Part shown: in pieces, positions 25,693-34,335 of the stretch
How positions within the stretch are numbered: position 1 is the first letter of the stretch
How the letters are laid out: every line of letters starts with the position of its first letter
Assembly: GCA_010672165.1 (NCBI GenBank)
Contig: JAAHHN010000006.1
Coordinates: 1 to 64,000 of the forward strand
Direction: 5' to 3'
DNA from: Spirulina sp. SIO3F2
Lineage (GTDB): Bacteria > Cyanobacteriota > Cyanobacteriia > Cyanobacteriales > Spirulinaceae
DNA length: 64,000 bases
The notes under the pieces: model-generated
Told to the model about the DNA's origin: nothing
Seen by the model: only the letters and a program-made list of their open reading frames with translations
The model's database searches: none
Translations under genes and position numbers: made by a program

Positions 25693-26877
25693 ATGAACAA
25701 CGATCCTCAAAACAAAGAACGACTCCGCCGCTGGCGACTGATCTTGGGCGGTGGTGAAGCCGATGGCATCTGTAGCGAAGCGGGCAACGCGGGCGATGCC
25801 AACAACCTGCTGGATAAAGGCGGCATGGCAATGGATAAAGCCTTGGCAGCCCTCTACGACGGCGACAAAACCCGAGGCGGGGGGTTGGGTAAATCTGCGC
25901 CGAACGTGGCGCGGTGGTTGGGGGATATTCGGAACTACTTTCCCAGCGCGATCGTGCGTGTGATGCAACAGGATGCCCTAGAGCGGCTGAACTTGCAACA
26001 GATGCTCCTAGAGCCCGAGATGCTGGAGGCAGTGGAAGCCGATGTACATTTGGTGGCGAATTTGATGTCGCTCAATGGCGTGATTCCAGCGCGGACGAAG
26101 GAAACAGCGCGTCTGGTGGTGCGCAAGGTCGTTGAAGAGCTGATGCGCAAGTTGCAGAACCCTATGCAAGAAGCGGTCACAGGTAGCCTCAACCGCAGTC
26201 AGCGCAACAATCGCCCCCGCCATAATGAAATTGACTGGAACCGCACGATTCGGGCTAATCTGCGCCATTATCAGCCGGAGTATCAAACGATTGTGCCGGA
26301 GCGATTAATTGGCTTTGGTCGGAAGCGATCGGCCCTTAAAGACATCATTCTCTGCGTAGATCAGAGTGGTTCAATGGCCTCTTCTGTGGTCTATGCCAGC
26401 ATCTTTGCAGCAGTATTGGCGTCAATTCCGGCGGTGAGTACCCGCTTAGTGGTGTTTGATACGACAGTTGTTGACCTGACAGAAATGTTGCAAGATCCGG
26501 TGGATGTGCTGTTTGGCACGCAGTTGGGAGGCGGCACAGATATTAACCAAGCACTTTCCTACTGTCAGGGTTATGTGCGGCAGCCCCAGGAGACGATTTT
26601 GGTGTTGATTAGTGACCTCTATGAAGGAGGCAACCGAGACGCGATGGTGAAACGGGTGGCGTCGTTGGTCGCATCCGGAGTACAGATGGTGACGCTATTA
26701 GCGTTGAGTGATGAGGGTGCGCCGAGTTTTGACCATCACCATGCAATGGTGTTCTCTAGCCTGGGTGTGCCTGCCTTTGCCTGTACACCGGATCAGTTTC
26801 CAGGGTTAATGGCAGCGGCAATTAATCGGGATGATCTGGGACAGTGGGCAGCACAGCAGGAGATTGTGGTGGCTTAA
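25693..26877 (+). CDS. VWA-domain protein, partner of the MoxR ATPase
   Basis: A 394-residue protein. The N-terminal part (LGGGEADGICSEAG ... DKTRGGGLGKSAPNVARWLG) is a conserved helical domain. The C-terminal von Willebrand A domain shows the MIDAS motif DQSGS from Asp223 (ILCVDQSGSMASSVVY), the Thr in GGGTDINQAL and the Asp in LVLISDLYEGG. A complete MIDAS implies Mg-dependent ligand binding. Paired MoxR/VWA proteins act as chaperone-like machines. The gene is intact, but it is displaced from DUF5682 by an insertion carrying a partial copy of its own first 79 codons. Confidence 0.88.
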   Translation: MNNDPQNKERLRRWRLILGGGEADGICSEAGNAGDANNLLDKGGMAMDKALAALYDGDKTRGGGLGKSAPNVARWLGDIRNYFPSAIVRVMQQDALERLNLQQMLLEPEMLEAVEADVHLVANLMSLNGVIPARTKETARLVVRKVVEELMRKLQNPMQEAVTGSLNRSQRNNRPRHNEIDWNRTIRANLRHYQPEYQTIVPERLIGFGRKRSALKDIILCVDQSGSMASSVVYASIFAAVLASIPAVSTRLVVFDTTVVDLTEMLQDPVDVLFGTQLGGGTDINQALSYCQGYVRQPQETILVLISDLYEGGNRDAMVKRVASLVASGVQMVTLLALSDEGAPSFDHHHAMVFSSLGVPAFACTPDQFPGLMAAAINRDDLGQWAAQQEIVVA

Positions 26878-26892
26878 ATGGGATAGCGAAGA

Positions 26893-27186
26893 ATGATTGA
26901 TACATTCTACGATCAGGGTACAGCCGACATTTTCGATGGCAATGATTCTAAAGCCGCTCGCAAAGCCTGTCCTCCAAGCTTATGGAATGTCGCATGTCGC
27001 AAGCTTGACCAAATTGATTCAGCAACAGATTTGCAGGATCTCAGAATTCCGCCGAACAATCGTCTGGAATCCCTCAAAGGCGATCGCGCTGGTCAATACA
27101 GTATTCGGATCAATCGCCAGTATCGTATTTGCTTCCAGTGGAGAGATCAAAACGCAACCAATGTAGAAATTGTTGATTATCACTGA
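26893..27186 (+). CDS. higB: HigB-type mRNA interferase toxin
   Basis: A 97-residue RelE/ParE-superfamily protein. The start MIDTFYDQGTADIFDGN and the end GQYSIRINRQYRICFQW, followed by VEIVDYH, are diagnostic of the HigB family of ribosome-dependent mRNA endonucleases. Toxin first and antitoxin second is the normal higBA order. The gene begins 16 bases after the VWA stop, so it may also be read through from that cluster. The frame is intact and the basic C-terminal residues are present. Confidence 0.85.
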   Translation: MIDTFYDQGTADIFDGNDSKAARKACPPSLWNVACRKLDQIDSATDLQDLRIPPNNRLESLKGDRAGQYSIRINRQYRICFQWRDQNATNVEIVDYH

Positions 27187-27199
27187 AGAATAAATTGTT

Positions 27200-27514
27200 A
27201 TGAGAATCCCAACCCATCGCGCTCCGACCCATCCCGGTGAAATGCTCACTGAAGAATTTTTACGGCCACTGAATTTATCTCCTGAAGACTTGGCCAAATC
27301 ACTCTATATTCCCTTAGACCAACTCGAAGCCTTACTCAAGCAGCAGCAATCACTAACACCAGCTCTAGCATTGCGCTTGGCGAAATATTTTGAGATGTCA
27401 GCCGATTTCTGGCTGAATCTGCAATTGCGTTGGGATCTCTACCACGCTCAACAACAAGATGCCCAAGCCTTGGCCCAGATTCGGCCGCGCACGACGCCTG
27501 TTTATCCAAATTAA
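27200..27514 (+). CDS. higA: HigA-type antitoxin, XRE family
   Basis: A 104-residue protein with the HigA signature RAPTHPGEMLTEEFLRPLNL, then an XRE helix-turn-helix (LSPEDLAKSLYIPLDQLEAL) and the C-terminal motif ADFWLNLQLRWDLYHA. It binds HigB and represses the higBA promoter. It starts 14 bases after higB and continues the same transcript. No anomaly is seen. Confidence 0.88.
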   Translation: MRIPTHRAPTHPGEMLTEEFLRPLNLSPEDLAKSLYIPLDQLEALLKQQQSLTPALALRLAKYFEMSADFWLNLQLRWDLYHAQQQDAQALAQIRPRTTPVYPN

Positions 27515-27660
27515 TGAGGTGCGGGCTTGCCTCGTGTCATGGCTCCGCTGTGACATGCACCGTGCGCGGCTCTGCCGCCTCCAGGTCACCGCAAACCTCG
27601 GAGCGATGAGAGGCAGAGCCTCCCCACCCGCATTACCAGGCAGAGCCTGGTAACGAGCAA
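27515..27660. repeat. Cyanobacterial GCAGAGCCT hairpin repeats
   Basis: After the higA stop there is a GC-rich stretch with GAGGCAGAGCCTC-type and CCAGGCAGAGCCTGG-type palindromes, including the perfect hairpin TTACCAGGCAGAGCCTGGTAA near 27634-27654, followed by CGAG. This GCAGAGCC-centred family is widespread between genes in cyanobacteria. It separates two convergent genes and may serve as a transcript end. Confidence 0.7.
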
Positions 27661-27687
27661 TCAACGCCGGACACAGACATTACAACC

Positions 27688-29583
27688 TTAAAACCGATGC
27701 CCAATGCCGAACTGTAAACGGCTATCGCCCTGATTCGAGATACCAAAATCAGCCCGAATTACACCCAAAGGTGAATCAACACGAATACCTGCGCCATAAC
27801 CAAACCCGGAACCCGGCTTCGACTCATCCGCTTCGCCATCTTCCCCCAGCCATAAAGGACTCGACCCCATATCACTGGCAAAGTCAGCAAAGAGGACGCC
27901 TGTTAAAGGTGAAGAGAAGAGCGGCACGCGGTATTCCGCCGACGCCAGCACATAGCTGCGACTGGCCGCCAAGTCACCCGTGCCATAGCCCCGAACTGAG
28001 TTTGCACCCCCGACCAAAAAGAGCTGATGGGCGGGCAAGTCGCCGATGGTTGTGCCGCCTTGGAGATTAAACGCGATCACCTCCGGGTTGTCGTTGCTAA
28101 ACAAACTGGTGGCTTGATAGGTGCTGTAGCTAGCGTTGAGCTGGTTCATGGCAATATCACCGCTACCAACAGGGATCGATTGCTCGCTGCTAAGGCTAAA
28201 CACCGAGCCGGAGGTGGGATTGCGCAGATTATCCCGCTGGTCATTGGTGACTTGAGCCCGGATTGTGTAAAGGTCATCAATGCCCGTTTCGCTGGTGGAG
28301 AGGGCATTCCCGTATTGATCCACCGAGGCTAGCGAACCATCACTGTCTCGGACACTAACCCGACGATAGTTGACCCCCACAGCGGTTTGCCAGTCATCGA
28401 TCGCGCCCTGGACTTCCACACCGCCGCCAAAGCGACCTTCGCGGGGGCGATCGCCATTCTCTAGACGCACTTCATCATCAAAGCTGCTGGAAATCCCCCG
28501 CTGCCGAAAGGCATGGAGTTCATAGCCCAAGGTATCCGGCTGGCTGACTCGATAGGGGCTACCAAAGCGGGTTTCAAACTGGATATCTTTGGTGCCCAGT
28601 TGCAGATTGGCATTCAAGTTTTGCCCAATGCCGCCAAAGTTGCGATCGTTGTAGCTGAGTGTGCCGAAAACCCCGGACGCTTTGCTATAGCCACCGCCCA
28701 CATTCACCCCACGCGCAGAGGCTTCGCGCAATTCGTAGGTGACATTAACGCGATCGCCATTGTCCCGCAGGGCCACATGAGCCTGCTCAAACAGTCCCAG
28801 TTGATAGAGTTGCGCTAAATCTTCCTGAACCTGCGCCACGGTAAACACATCCCCTGGCTGGATACCGAGATAGCGGTGGACAAAGTCCGGCTGGGTACGG
28901 CCATCTGTCAGTTGTCCTTCTTCATCGATAAAGGCTACATCAACTTCCGCCACAATCCCCTCTTGCACATTCACCAGGAGACTCCCATCCGGCCGTGCTT
29001 GTACATCTTTAACCTTAGCGATCGCATAGCCTTCGTCTTGATACCACTGGTTGACCTGAGCAATGCCCTGATTAATTGCACTCGGTTGCACTGCTTGACC
29101 CATTTGGTCAGCAAAGAGATTTTGAGCCGTGGCGGTGGAGAGCACCTCAGCATCAACCAGTTGGACGCGATCGATAACTACCGGCGTGAGGTTGTATTGC
29201 ACATCCCAACCCTGATCATTGGGGACAGCGGCCACCTGCACCTCTCTAAACAGTTGGGTGGCACGGAGGGCAGCCACATCTGCTTCGATTTGCTCGTTGC
29301 TGGTAGGGCGACCCGCTTGGGTGCTCAGGGTGTTGTAGGCAATTTGAGTCAGTTCTGGAGAAGCGCCTGTGACATCCACTTGCGTCGCCAGAACAGCTAA
29401 GTCATTGGAGAGAGCGGCGGGGGGAACCTCGGCAGCAGCTTGCAAGTTTGGCTCAGGCTGCTGGCTGAATTCAGGCTGCGCATCGATGGTTACGGGAGTA
29501 ATATCTTGGGCAGCAGCGGTAGGAGCGATGCCCATAGCAACAGGGGCGATCGCAGCAACGGAAACAACAGCAGCACGCATCAT
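27688..29583 (-). CDS. BamA/TamA (Omp85) family outer-membrane protein
   Basis: About 631 residues from the ATG at 29583, which has GGAG ten bases upstream and begins a signal sequence (MMRAAVVSVAAIAPVAMGIA). Two or three POTRA domains follow (PELTQIAYNTLSTQAGRPTS, VDRVQLVDAEVL, VAEVDVAFIDEEGQ) and then a 16-strand barrel with GGYSKASGVFGTLSYNDRNF and the lid motif VRGYGTGDLAASRSYVL, ending in FGIGHRF. It inserts proteins into, or moves material across, the outer membrane. A longer frame back to 29820 would overlap the divergent TPR gene and is not preferred. It is not a TpsB-type transporter. Confidence 0.85.
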   Translation of the reverse strand: MMRAAVVSVAAIAPVAMGIAPTAAAQDITPVTIDAQPEFSQQPEPNLQAAAEVPPAALSNDLAVLATQVDVTGASPELTQIAYNTLSTQAGRPTSNEQIEADVAALRATQLFREVQVAAVPNDQGWDVQYNLTPVVIDRVQLVDAEVLSTATAQNLFADQMGQAVQPSAINQGIAQVNQWYQDEGYAIAKVKDVQARPDGSLLVNVQEGIVAEVDVAFIDEEGQLTDGRTQPDFVHRYLGIQPGDVFTVAQVQEDLAQLYQLGLFEQAHVALRDNGDRVNVTYELREASARGVNVGGGYSKASGVFGTLSYNDRNFGGIGQNLNANLQLGTKDIQFETRFGSPYRVSQPDTLGYELHAFRQRGISSSFDDEVRLENGDRPREGRFGGGVEVQGAIDDWQTAVGVNYRRVSVRDSDGSLASVDQYGNALSTSETGIDDLYTIRAQVTNDQRDNLRNPTSGSVFSLSSEQSIPVGSGDIAMNQLNASYSTYQATSLFSNDNPEVIAFNLQGGTTIGDLPAHQLFLVGGANSVRGYGTGDLAASRSYVLASAEYRVPLFSSPLTGVLFADFASDMGSSPLWLGEDGEADESKPGSGFGYGAGIRVDSPLGVIRADFGISNQGDSRLQFGIGHRF

Positions 29584-29766
29584 CTTGGGTTTTCTCCATA
29601 ATCTGGACAGGATAGATGTGATGACGGGCGTAAGTTGCGCGGGTTGCGACGGCTGTGGCAGCTCGGGGGGTGGCACAGGTTTCGGGATGCCGGGTTTGGG
29701 GTTCAAAATTGCTAGTGTTGAAGTAACTGCAATTTTGCGGATGCTGCCCATTGCCCCGATCGCGCC

Positions 29767-31071
29767 ATGACTCGTCAGCCTGAACACCTTATGCAGCAAT
29801 ATGCCGAACGCCTGCTGCAACTGCGCCCCAATCTCCGCCAGCTCCCAGAACCAGCGGATTTAGACGCGATCGCGCTAGATGTGGGGTTGAGCTTGGACGA
29901 TTTAGCGCTGCTACGTCAACGGGTCGAAGATCATGTGACCCGAGCTGAAGGCTACAGCGAGTTCCGGCGTTGGGACGACGCGATCGCAGAACTGGAACAG
30001 GCTACTGCTCTTGACCCCCTCAACCTCAAAACCCTCTATCAACTCGCAGACACCCATCGTCATCGCTATACGCAACGGGGCAAACGGCGCGATCGCAATG
30101 CTGCCGCCCATCTCGCTCACCAATGCTTGCAGCTTGACCCCAGTTTCCGGCCAGCCTTGGTGTTATTGGATGAACTGGAGCAACCCCGAGGGGTACTCAA
30201 ATGGCTGCGATCGCCTGCCGCGGGCTTCACTGCCATCATGCTGGTTGGTCTCACTGGCGCAGGCTATGGCTTATGGACAGCGCGGCATGACATTACCCTC
30301 CCCTGGCTTGAGCCTACATCCGTAAATCCTCGCCCAGTTCCCACGCCGACTGTGCAATCGGGAACTCAGGAATTGAAAATACCTGTGGAGCTGATTACGC
30401 CCCCTGAACTACCGGGTTTAACCCTTGACCAAGTCACCTCTCGACTTACAACTTACAGCAGCGGTAAATCTTTCTACAAAGTGAAATTGCTACTGGTGAA
30501 TGAGAGCGATCAAGAACTAGAGAAGGTGAGTGCGGTGTTGACGTTGCTGGATGACCGGGGGAAAGCGATCGCCACCCATAATAAAGCACTGCTTGATACC
30601 TACGAAGCCCCTTTACGACCCGGCGATCGTCATGCGTGGGATTGGCTCAAGGAAACCCAAACTAGTGTTAGCACCGTCCAAATTACGGTACAAACTGTGG
30701 AATCAGTACCTGCTGCAACGCGCTACAGCCCCGGTCGTCCAATTGAGTTGCAATGGCAGACCGAACCCCCTGCGGATGTGGCTATTCAGCTGACAGAACG
30801 CCGTTCAGGAACCCGTGAGTCTTGGGGCTCAAACTTTTCCCATGAAGCCGAATTAGTCTTTGAAAATGTGGGGACATTGCCTGTACGAGGGCTCAAGGTG
30901 CGAGTACGACATTATGATGCCGCAGGCGACACGCTCCTCAGCAAAGAACGATATGTGGTGACGGGTCAAGATCCGTCGCTCTTACCGGGGCAGTCACGAC
31001 GACTCAAGGCGCTAACAACAGGTTTACCCCAGAATTTTCAATATGAAGTGGTGGTAATCGAAATGAAGTAG
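29767..31071 (+). CDS. TPR membrane protein with FxLYD-like domain
   Basis: A 434-residue protein. N-terminal tetratricopeptide repeats (GYSEFRRWDDAIAELEQATA, LDPLNLKTLYQLADTHRH) lie in the cytoplasm. A single membrane helix (AAGFTAIMLVGLTGAGYGLW, near residue 160) follows. The external part has a strand-rich FxLYD-like domain (YKVKLLLVNESDQELEKVSA) and a second similar region. It is probably an envelope scaffold. It diverges from the Omp85 gene, with which it may share a regulatory region of about 180 bases. Confidence 0.7.
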   Translation: MTRQPEHLMQQYAERLLQLRPNLRQLPEPADLDAIALDVGLSLDDLALLRQRVEDHVTRAEGYSEFRRWDDAIAELEQATALDPLNLKTLYQLADTHRHRYTQRGKRRDRNAAAHLAHQCLQLDPSFRPALVLLDELEQPRGVLKWLRSPAAGFTAIMLVGLTGAGYGLWTARHDITLPWLEPTSVNPRPVPTPTVQSGTQELKIPVELITPPELPGLTLDQVTSRLTTYSSGKSFYKVKLLLVNESDQELEKVSAVLTLLDDRGKAIATHNKALLDTYEAPLRPGDRHAWDWLKETQTSVSTVQITVQTVESVPAATRYSPGRPIELQWQTEPPADVAIQLTERRSGTRESWGSNFSHEAELVFENVGTLPVRGLKVRVRHYDAAGDTLLSKERYVVTGQDPSLLPGQSRRLKALTTGLPQNFQYEVVVIEMK

Positions 31072-31321
31072 GCAAGCAAAACATCGCGCTATTGAACACA
31101 TTATCTTGACATTACACTAGAATTTTGTCCTGATTTCACGGTACTGTCCCAGAACAGAGCATAGCGAGGTGTACAGTAACGAGAAACTTATATCAATAAT
31201 TAATGTCAAGCTATAGAAAGCTGCTCGCCCCTACCAAACTGGCATAGAGTCAGATGTATAAAGCTTTTAACCATAATTTAGAACGACTTGCCCTAGGGAG
31301 ACATGCTTAACAAGAGGAGAA
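31072..31321. other. Intergenic region before the exoprotein gene
   Basis: These 250 bases contain no gene. A TTGACA string at 31108 could be a -35 element, but no well-spaced -10 element follows. GAGGAG before 31322 is the ribosome-binding site of the exoprotein. Confidence 0.4.
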
Positions 31322-33952
31322 ATGGTGATGCAGCAGTCAAACTGGGTTCGTTCAATACAGTTTTTGCTCCTAGGGCGGGTCGGCAGCACAATCGGTAGTG
31401 TTGCGATAAGCGGTTTCACGATAGGTAGTTTCACGATCGCGCCGCCCCTTATGGCGCAAACCATCAATGCAGATGGCACCGTTGGCACTACCGTCAGTGG
31501 TGCTGGCCCCTTCACCATCACAGGCGGCACGATCCAAGGCACAAACCTCTTCCATAGCTTCACGGACTTTTCCCCCACCACAGCGGCCACCACCTTCGAC
31601 CTCAACAACGCCAGTTATGGAGGGACAGCCAGTGGCATTACCGCCATCATTAACCGGGTCACGGGCGGCAATATCTCCAATATGAATGGCCTGCTACAAG
31701 TGCTGGGTGGAGCTGATCCAGATTTCTTTTTAATTAATCCCAACGGGATTGTTTTTGGCCCCAATGCTCAGCTCGATCTCAATGGCTCTTTTATTGGCAG
31801 CACTGCCAACAGTATTGTGTTTCCAGAGGGCCTGGAATTTGCTGCTAGCGACACAACGGCCGCACCACTTCTAACCATTAATCGTCCCGTCGGTCTCCAG
31901 ATGGGCAGCGATCCCGGCAGCATCGCGGTCAACGATGTGGGTCATGATTTGACTCGACAGCTTTTTCAACCCACTGTCCGTTCCATGCTCACGACTTCGC
32001 CGTTACAAGTGGCGACGGGCCAAACTCTAGCACTGATAGGAGGAGATGTTGATCTAACTGGTGGTGTTTTGATGGCCGAAGGGGGCAACATTGAATTGGG
32101 CACACCTCACAATGCCACTGTGGGTTTAACGCCTGGGACAACAGGTTGGACAGTCGATTATGCATCGGCTACCAATATCTTCGGTGATATCACTCTAATG
32201 CAACAGGCCTTACTCGATGTCAGTAGTGATGGAGCGGGAACCGCGGCAGGTTCGACCCGGTTATTTGGCGCCAACGTTGCTTTATCAGAAGGGTCAATTG
32301 TCCTGAGTCAGAATTTAAGCAGTCAACCGGGTGGGGGCATTCAAGTGGATGCCACCGACACTGCTCTCCTGGGCACATCCGCCTTGACTACCGATGCCAA
32401 TAGTTCCCTACGAACCGAGACGGCTGGCTTAGGGCGGAGTGGTGATATTGAGGTTTACGCTGGACTGCTAGAAATGCAAGATTCAGCACGACTACAAACG
32501 CGTACTTTTGGTTCCGGTGATGCAGGTCGGGTAACGGTTGCGGTAGATAATACGTTTAATGCGTTGGAGGAATCATTCTTCGGCTCCATTACCTACAGCA
32601 TGGGCAATGCCGATAATGTGAAGTTGCAAGCGCAAACCCTAAATGCGTTGGATGGCTCCATTCTCGGCTCCTTTACCCTCAATAATCCATTTAGTCCTGG
32701 GCCAACAGGTGCAGCGGGAGATGTGGCGATCGCCGCCGACCAGATTAATGTGCAGGGCACAAACTCAGAGTTTTCATCGGGTGCGGGTTTAGGCTCCGTG
32801 TCCTTTGGTACCGGCCGGGGTGGCAATGTAACCGTTAATGCTCGACGGATTGATATTAGTGATGGGGGCCGGATTTCGACGGAGATTGCCAACTCAGGGG
32901 ATGCAGGCGACCTTAATATCACTGCCACTGAGCGAATTATCATCCGTGATACTCCTGCAACGGGTGAAGAAACTGGCATCCTATCCAATGGCATGATTGA
33001 ATCGCCTGCTACACGGGCTATATTTGGTTTGCCCGCTATTCCCACTGGTGGCTCTGGCAATATCAATATTCAAACGCCCTATCTGGAGGTAGGTCAGGAT
33101 GGCTTAGTTACTGCCCGCAATGAGGGGACGGGGGATTCTGGCAATATCAATATCAGCGGTGATGTAGTTTATCTCAATGAAGGGGGCCACTTAAGCACAT
33201 CCACTTTTTCTGGTGAAGGAGGGGGGATTAACCTCAATTTGCAAACACTCCTGCTCTTGCGGCGTGGCAGTTTTATTTCTACTGAAGCAGGCGGAACAGG
33301 CAATGGCGGCAATATCAACATCTCTGCCCCAGTGATCGCGGGTTATGAAAATAGCGACATCATTGCCAATGCCTTCCAAGGGAATGGGGGGAATATCACC
33401 ATCACCACCCAAGGGATTTTTGGCTTGGCATTCCGCGATCGCCTCACTGCCGACAATGACATTACTGCCAGCTCTCAATTTGGCGTCAACGGCACGTTAA
33501 CGATCAATGAGTTTAGCCTCAACCCCAGTTCGGGTTTGGTGGAGCTGGCGATCAACCTGAGTGATGCCAGTGATCAGGTGAATGGGGCTTGCAATGCCAC
33601 GGGGACGAGCGAGTTTATTGCCACGGGACGCGGCGGTATTTCACCTGCACCCACCAGCCAAAATGTGGATTTGCATTGGCAAGATATCCGCGATCTCAGT
33701 CCCTTTTGGGACACCACCACACCCAGCTCCGCGATGCCGCAACGACCTGTTCCAACGGCAAAAATCAGAGAAGCAACGGGGTTCCAACAGTTGGCCAATG
33801 GGCAAATGGCTCTGGTAGCGCGAGTGCCCCAAGCACCGGATTGGCAGTCGACGGCAACTTGCGGAATGCAAATGGAAACATCGGCGCTTCCTGTGCCGAG
33901 TTGGAATCAAAGCAACCAACCTGTAACCCCCTTACCAAGGGGGTCGGCGTAG
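31322..33952 (+). CDS. Two-partner-secretion exoprotein with haemagglutinin N-terminal domain
   Basis: An 876-residue protein. A signal segment ending PPLMAQTI leads to the TPS domain, with FHSFTDFSPT and the hallmark DFFLINPNGIVFGPNAQLDL around residues 135-155. The body is a beta-helix of repeated strands such as GSGNINIQTPYLEVGQDGLV and GDSGNINISGDVVYLNEGGH. A CNATGTSEFIATGRGG stretch begins the C-terminal region typical of cyanobacterial CHAT-linked exoproteins. It is exported by a TpsB porin, which is absent from this window. The last residues (TPLPRGSA) are encoded by a dispersed palindromic repeat. Confidence 0.85.
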   Translation: MVMQQSNWVRSIQFLLLGRVGSTIGSVAISGFTIGSFTIAPPLMAQTINADGTVGTTVSGAGPFTITGGTIQGTNLFHSFTDFSPTTAATTFDLNNASYGGTASGITAIINRVTGGNISNMNGLLQVLGGADPDFFLINPNGIVFGPNAQLDLNGSFIGSTANSIVFPEGLEFAASDTTAAPLLTINRPVGLQMGSDPGSIAVNDVGHDLTRQLFQPTVRSMLTTSPLQVATGQTLALIGGDVDLTGGVLMAEGGNIELGTPHNATVGLTPGTTGWTVDYASATNIFGDITLMQQALLDVSSDGAGTAAGSTRLFGANVALSEGSIVLSQNLSSQPGGGIQVDATDTALLGTSALTTDANSSLRTETAGLGRSGDIEVYAGLLEMQDSARLQTRTFGSGDAGRVTVAVDNTFNALEESFFGSITYSMGNADNVKLQAQTLNALDGSILGSFTLNNPFSPGPTGAAGDVAIAADQINVQGTNSEFSSGAGLGSVSFGTGRGGNVTVNARRIDISDGGRISTEIANSGDAGDLNITATERIIIRDTPATGEETGILSNGMIESPATRAIFGLPAIPTGGSGNINIQTPYLEVGQDGLVTARNEGTGDSGNINISGDVVYLNEGGHLSTSTFSGEGGGINLNLQTLLLLRRGSFISTEAGGTGNGGNINISAPVIAGYENSDIIANAFQGNGGNITITTQGIFGLAFRDRLTADNDITASSQFGVNGTLTINEFSLNPSSGLVELAINLSDASDQVNGACNATGTSEFIATGRGGISPAPTSQNVDLHWQDIRDLSPFWDTTTPSSAMPQRPVPTAKIREATGFQQLANGQMALVARVPQAPDWQSTATCGMQMETSALPVPSWNQSNQPVTPLPRGSA
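33927..33943. repeat. CCCCCTTACCAAGGGGG palindrome, copy 1
   Basis: An inverted repeat inside the last codons of the exoprotein gene. A reverse-oriented relative lies at 34103-34121. This CCCCCTTGGTAAGGGGG family is common in cyanobacterial intergenic DNA; here it forms the end of a reading frame. Confidence 0.6.
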
Positions 33953-34102
33953 CCGGGGGGATGAGTAATGTCAAAGTTGCAATTGCCCAAACGTTGGTGG
34001 TCGGTGCGTTCTGCTACTCGCTTTGCAAGGGCTATGTCAACGCTAAAATACCCGACGCGAATACGACTTGTCTGCTCATTTCTGTACCCGCAATCCCCCC
34101 TT

Positions 34103-34121
34103 CCCCCCTTGGTAAGGGGGG
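34103..34121. repeat. CCCCCTTGGTAAGGGGG palindrome, copy 2
   Basis: Reverse-oriented relative of the repeat at 33927-33943, followed by GTGACGCCG as the first copy is followed by TCGGCGTAG on the other strand. The two copies flank about 160 bases of non-coding DNA. Confidence 0.6.
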
Positions 34122-34172
34122 TGACGCCGCGAGCGGCTGGGATGGTTTTTAGATTCGTGTTTGAGCAGTTGT

Positions 34173-34193
34173 GTAGGGTGGGCATTGCCCACC
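34173..34193. repeat. Dispersed palindrome GGTGGGCATTGCCCACC, inverted copy
   Basis: Third copy of the 21-bp unit of 4038-4058 and 11224-11244, here in the opposite orientation (GTAGGGTGGGCATTGCCCACC). Confidence 0.7.
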
Positions 34194-34335
34194 AAATCAA
34201 GGGTTTCATACCGGATTACAGAACTCTAGCGATAGATCAGGAAGTGAGGGTTGAGCGGAGTCGAAACCCGGTTTTGAATCATAAAGCTTCGTCTATAGTT
34301 TTAAAATTTGAATTTGGTATCAGGAGAGCAATATC

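Larger units (their letters stand above)
33953..34335. other. Intergenic region rich in dispersed palindromes
   Basis: 383 bases with no gene. It holds the second CCCCCTTGGTAAGGGGGG palindrome (about 34103-34121), the inverted third copy of the GGTGGGCATTGCCCACC unit (34173-34193) and an AT-rich leader before the CHAT gene. Confidence 0.55.

Noticed and set aside
28876-29400. 174-residue plus-strand frame within the Omp85 gene
   Set aside because: Antisense to a clearly coding region with POTRA and barrel motifs.
33589-34152. 187-residue frame after the haemagglutinin body
   Set aside because: Overlaps the end of the exoprotein gene and then runs through palindromic repeats; the residue composition is not protein-like.
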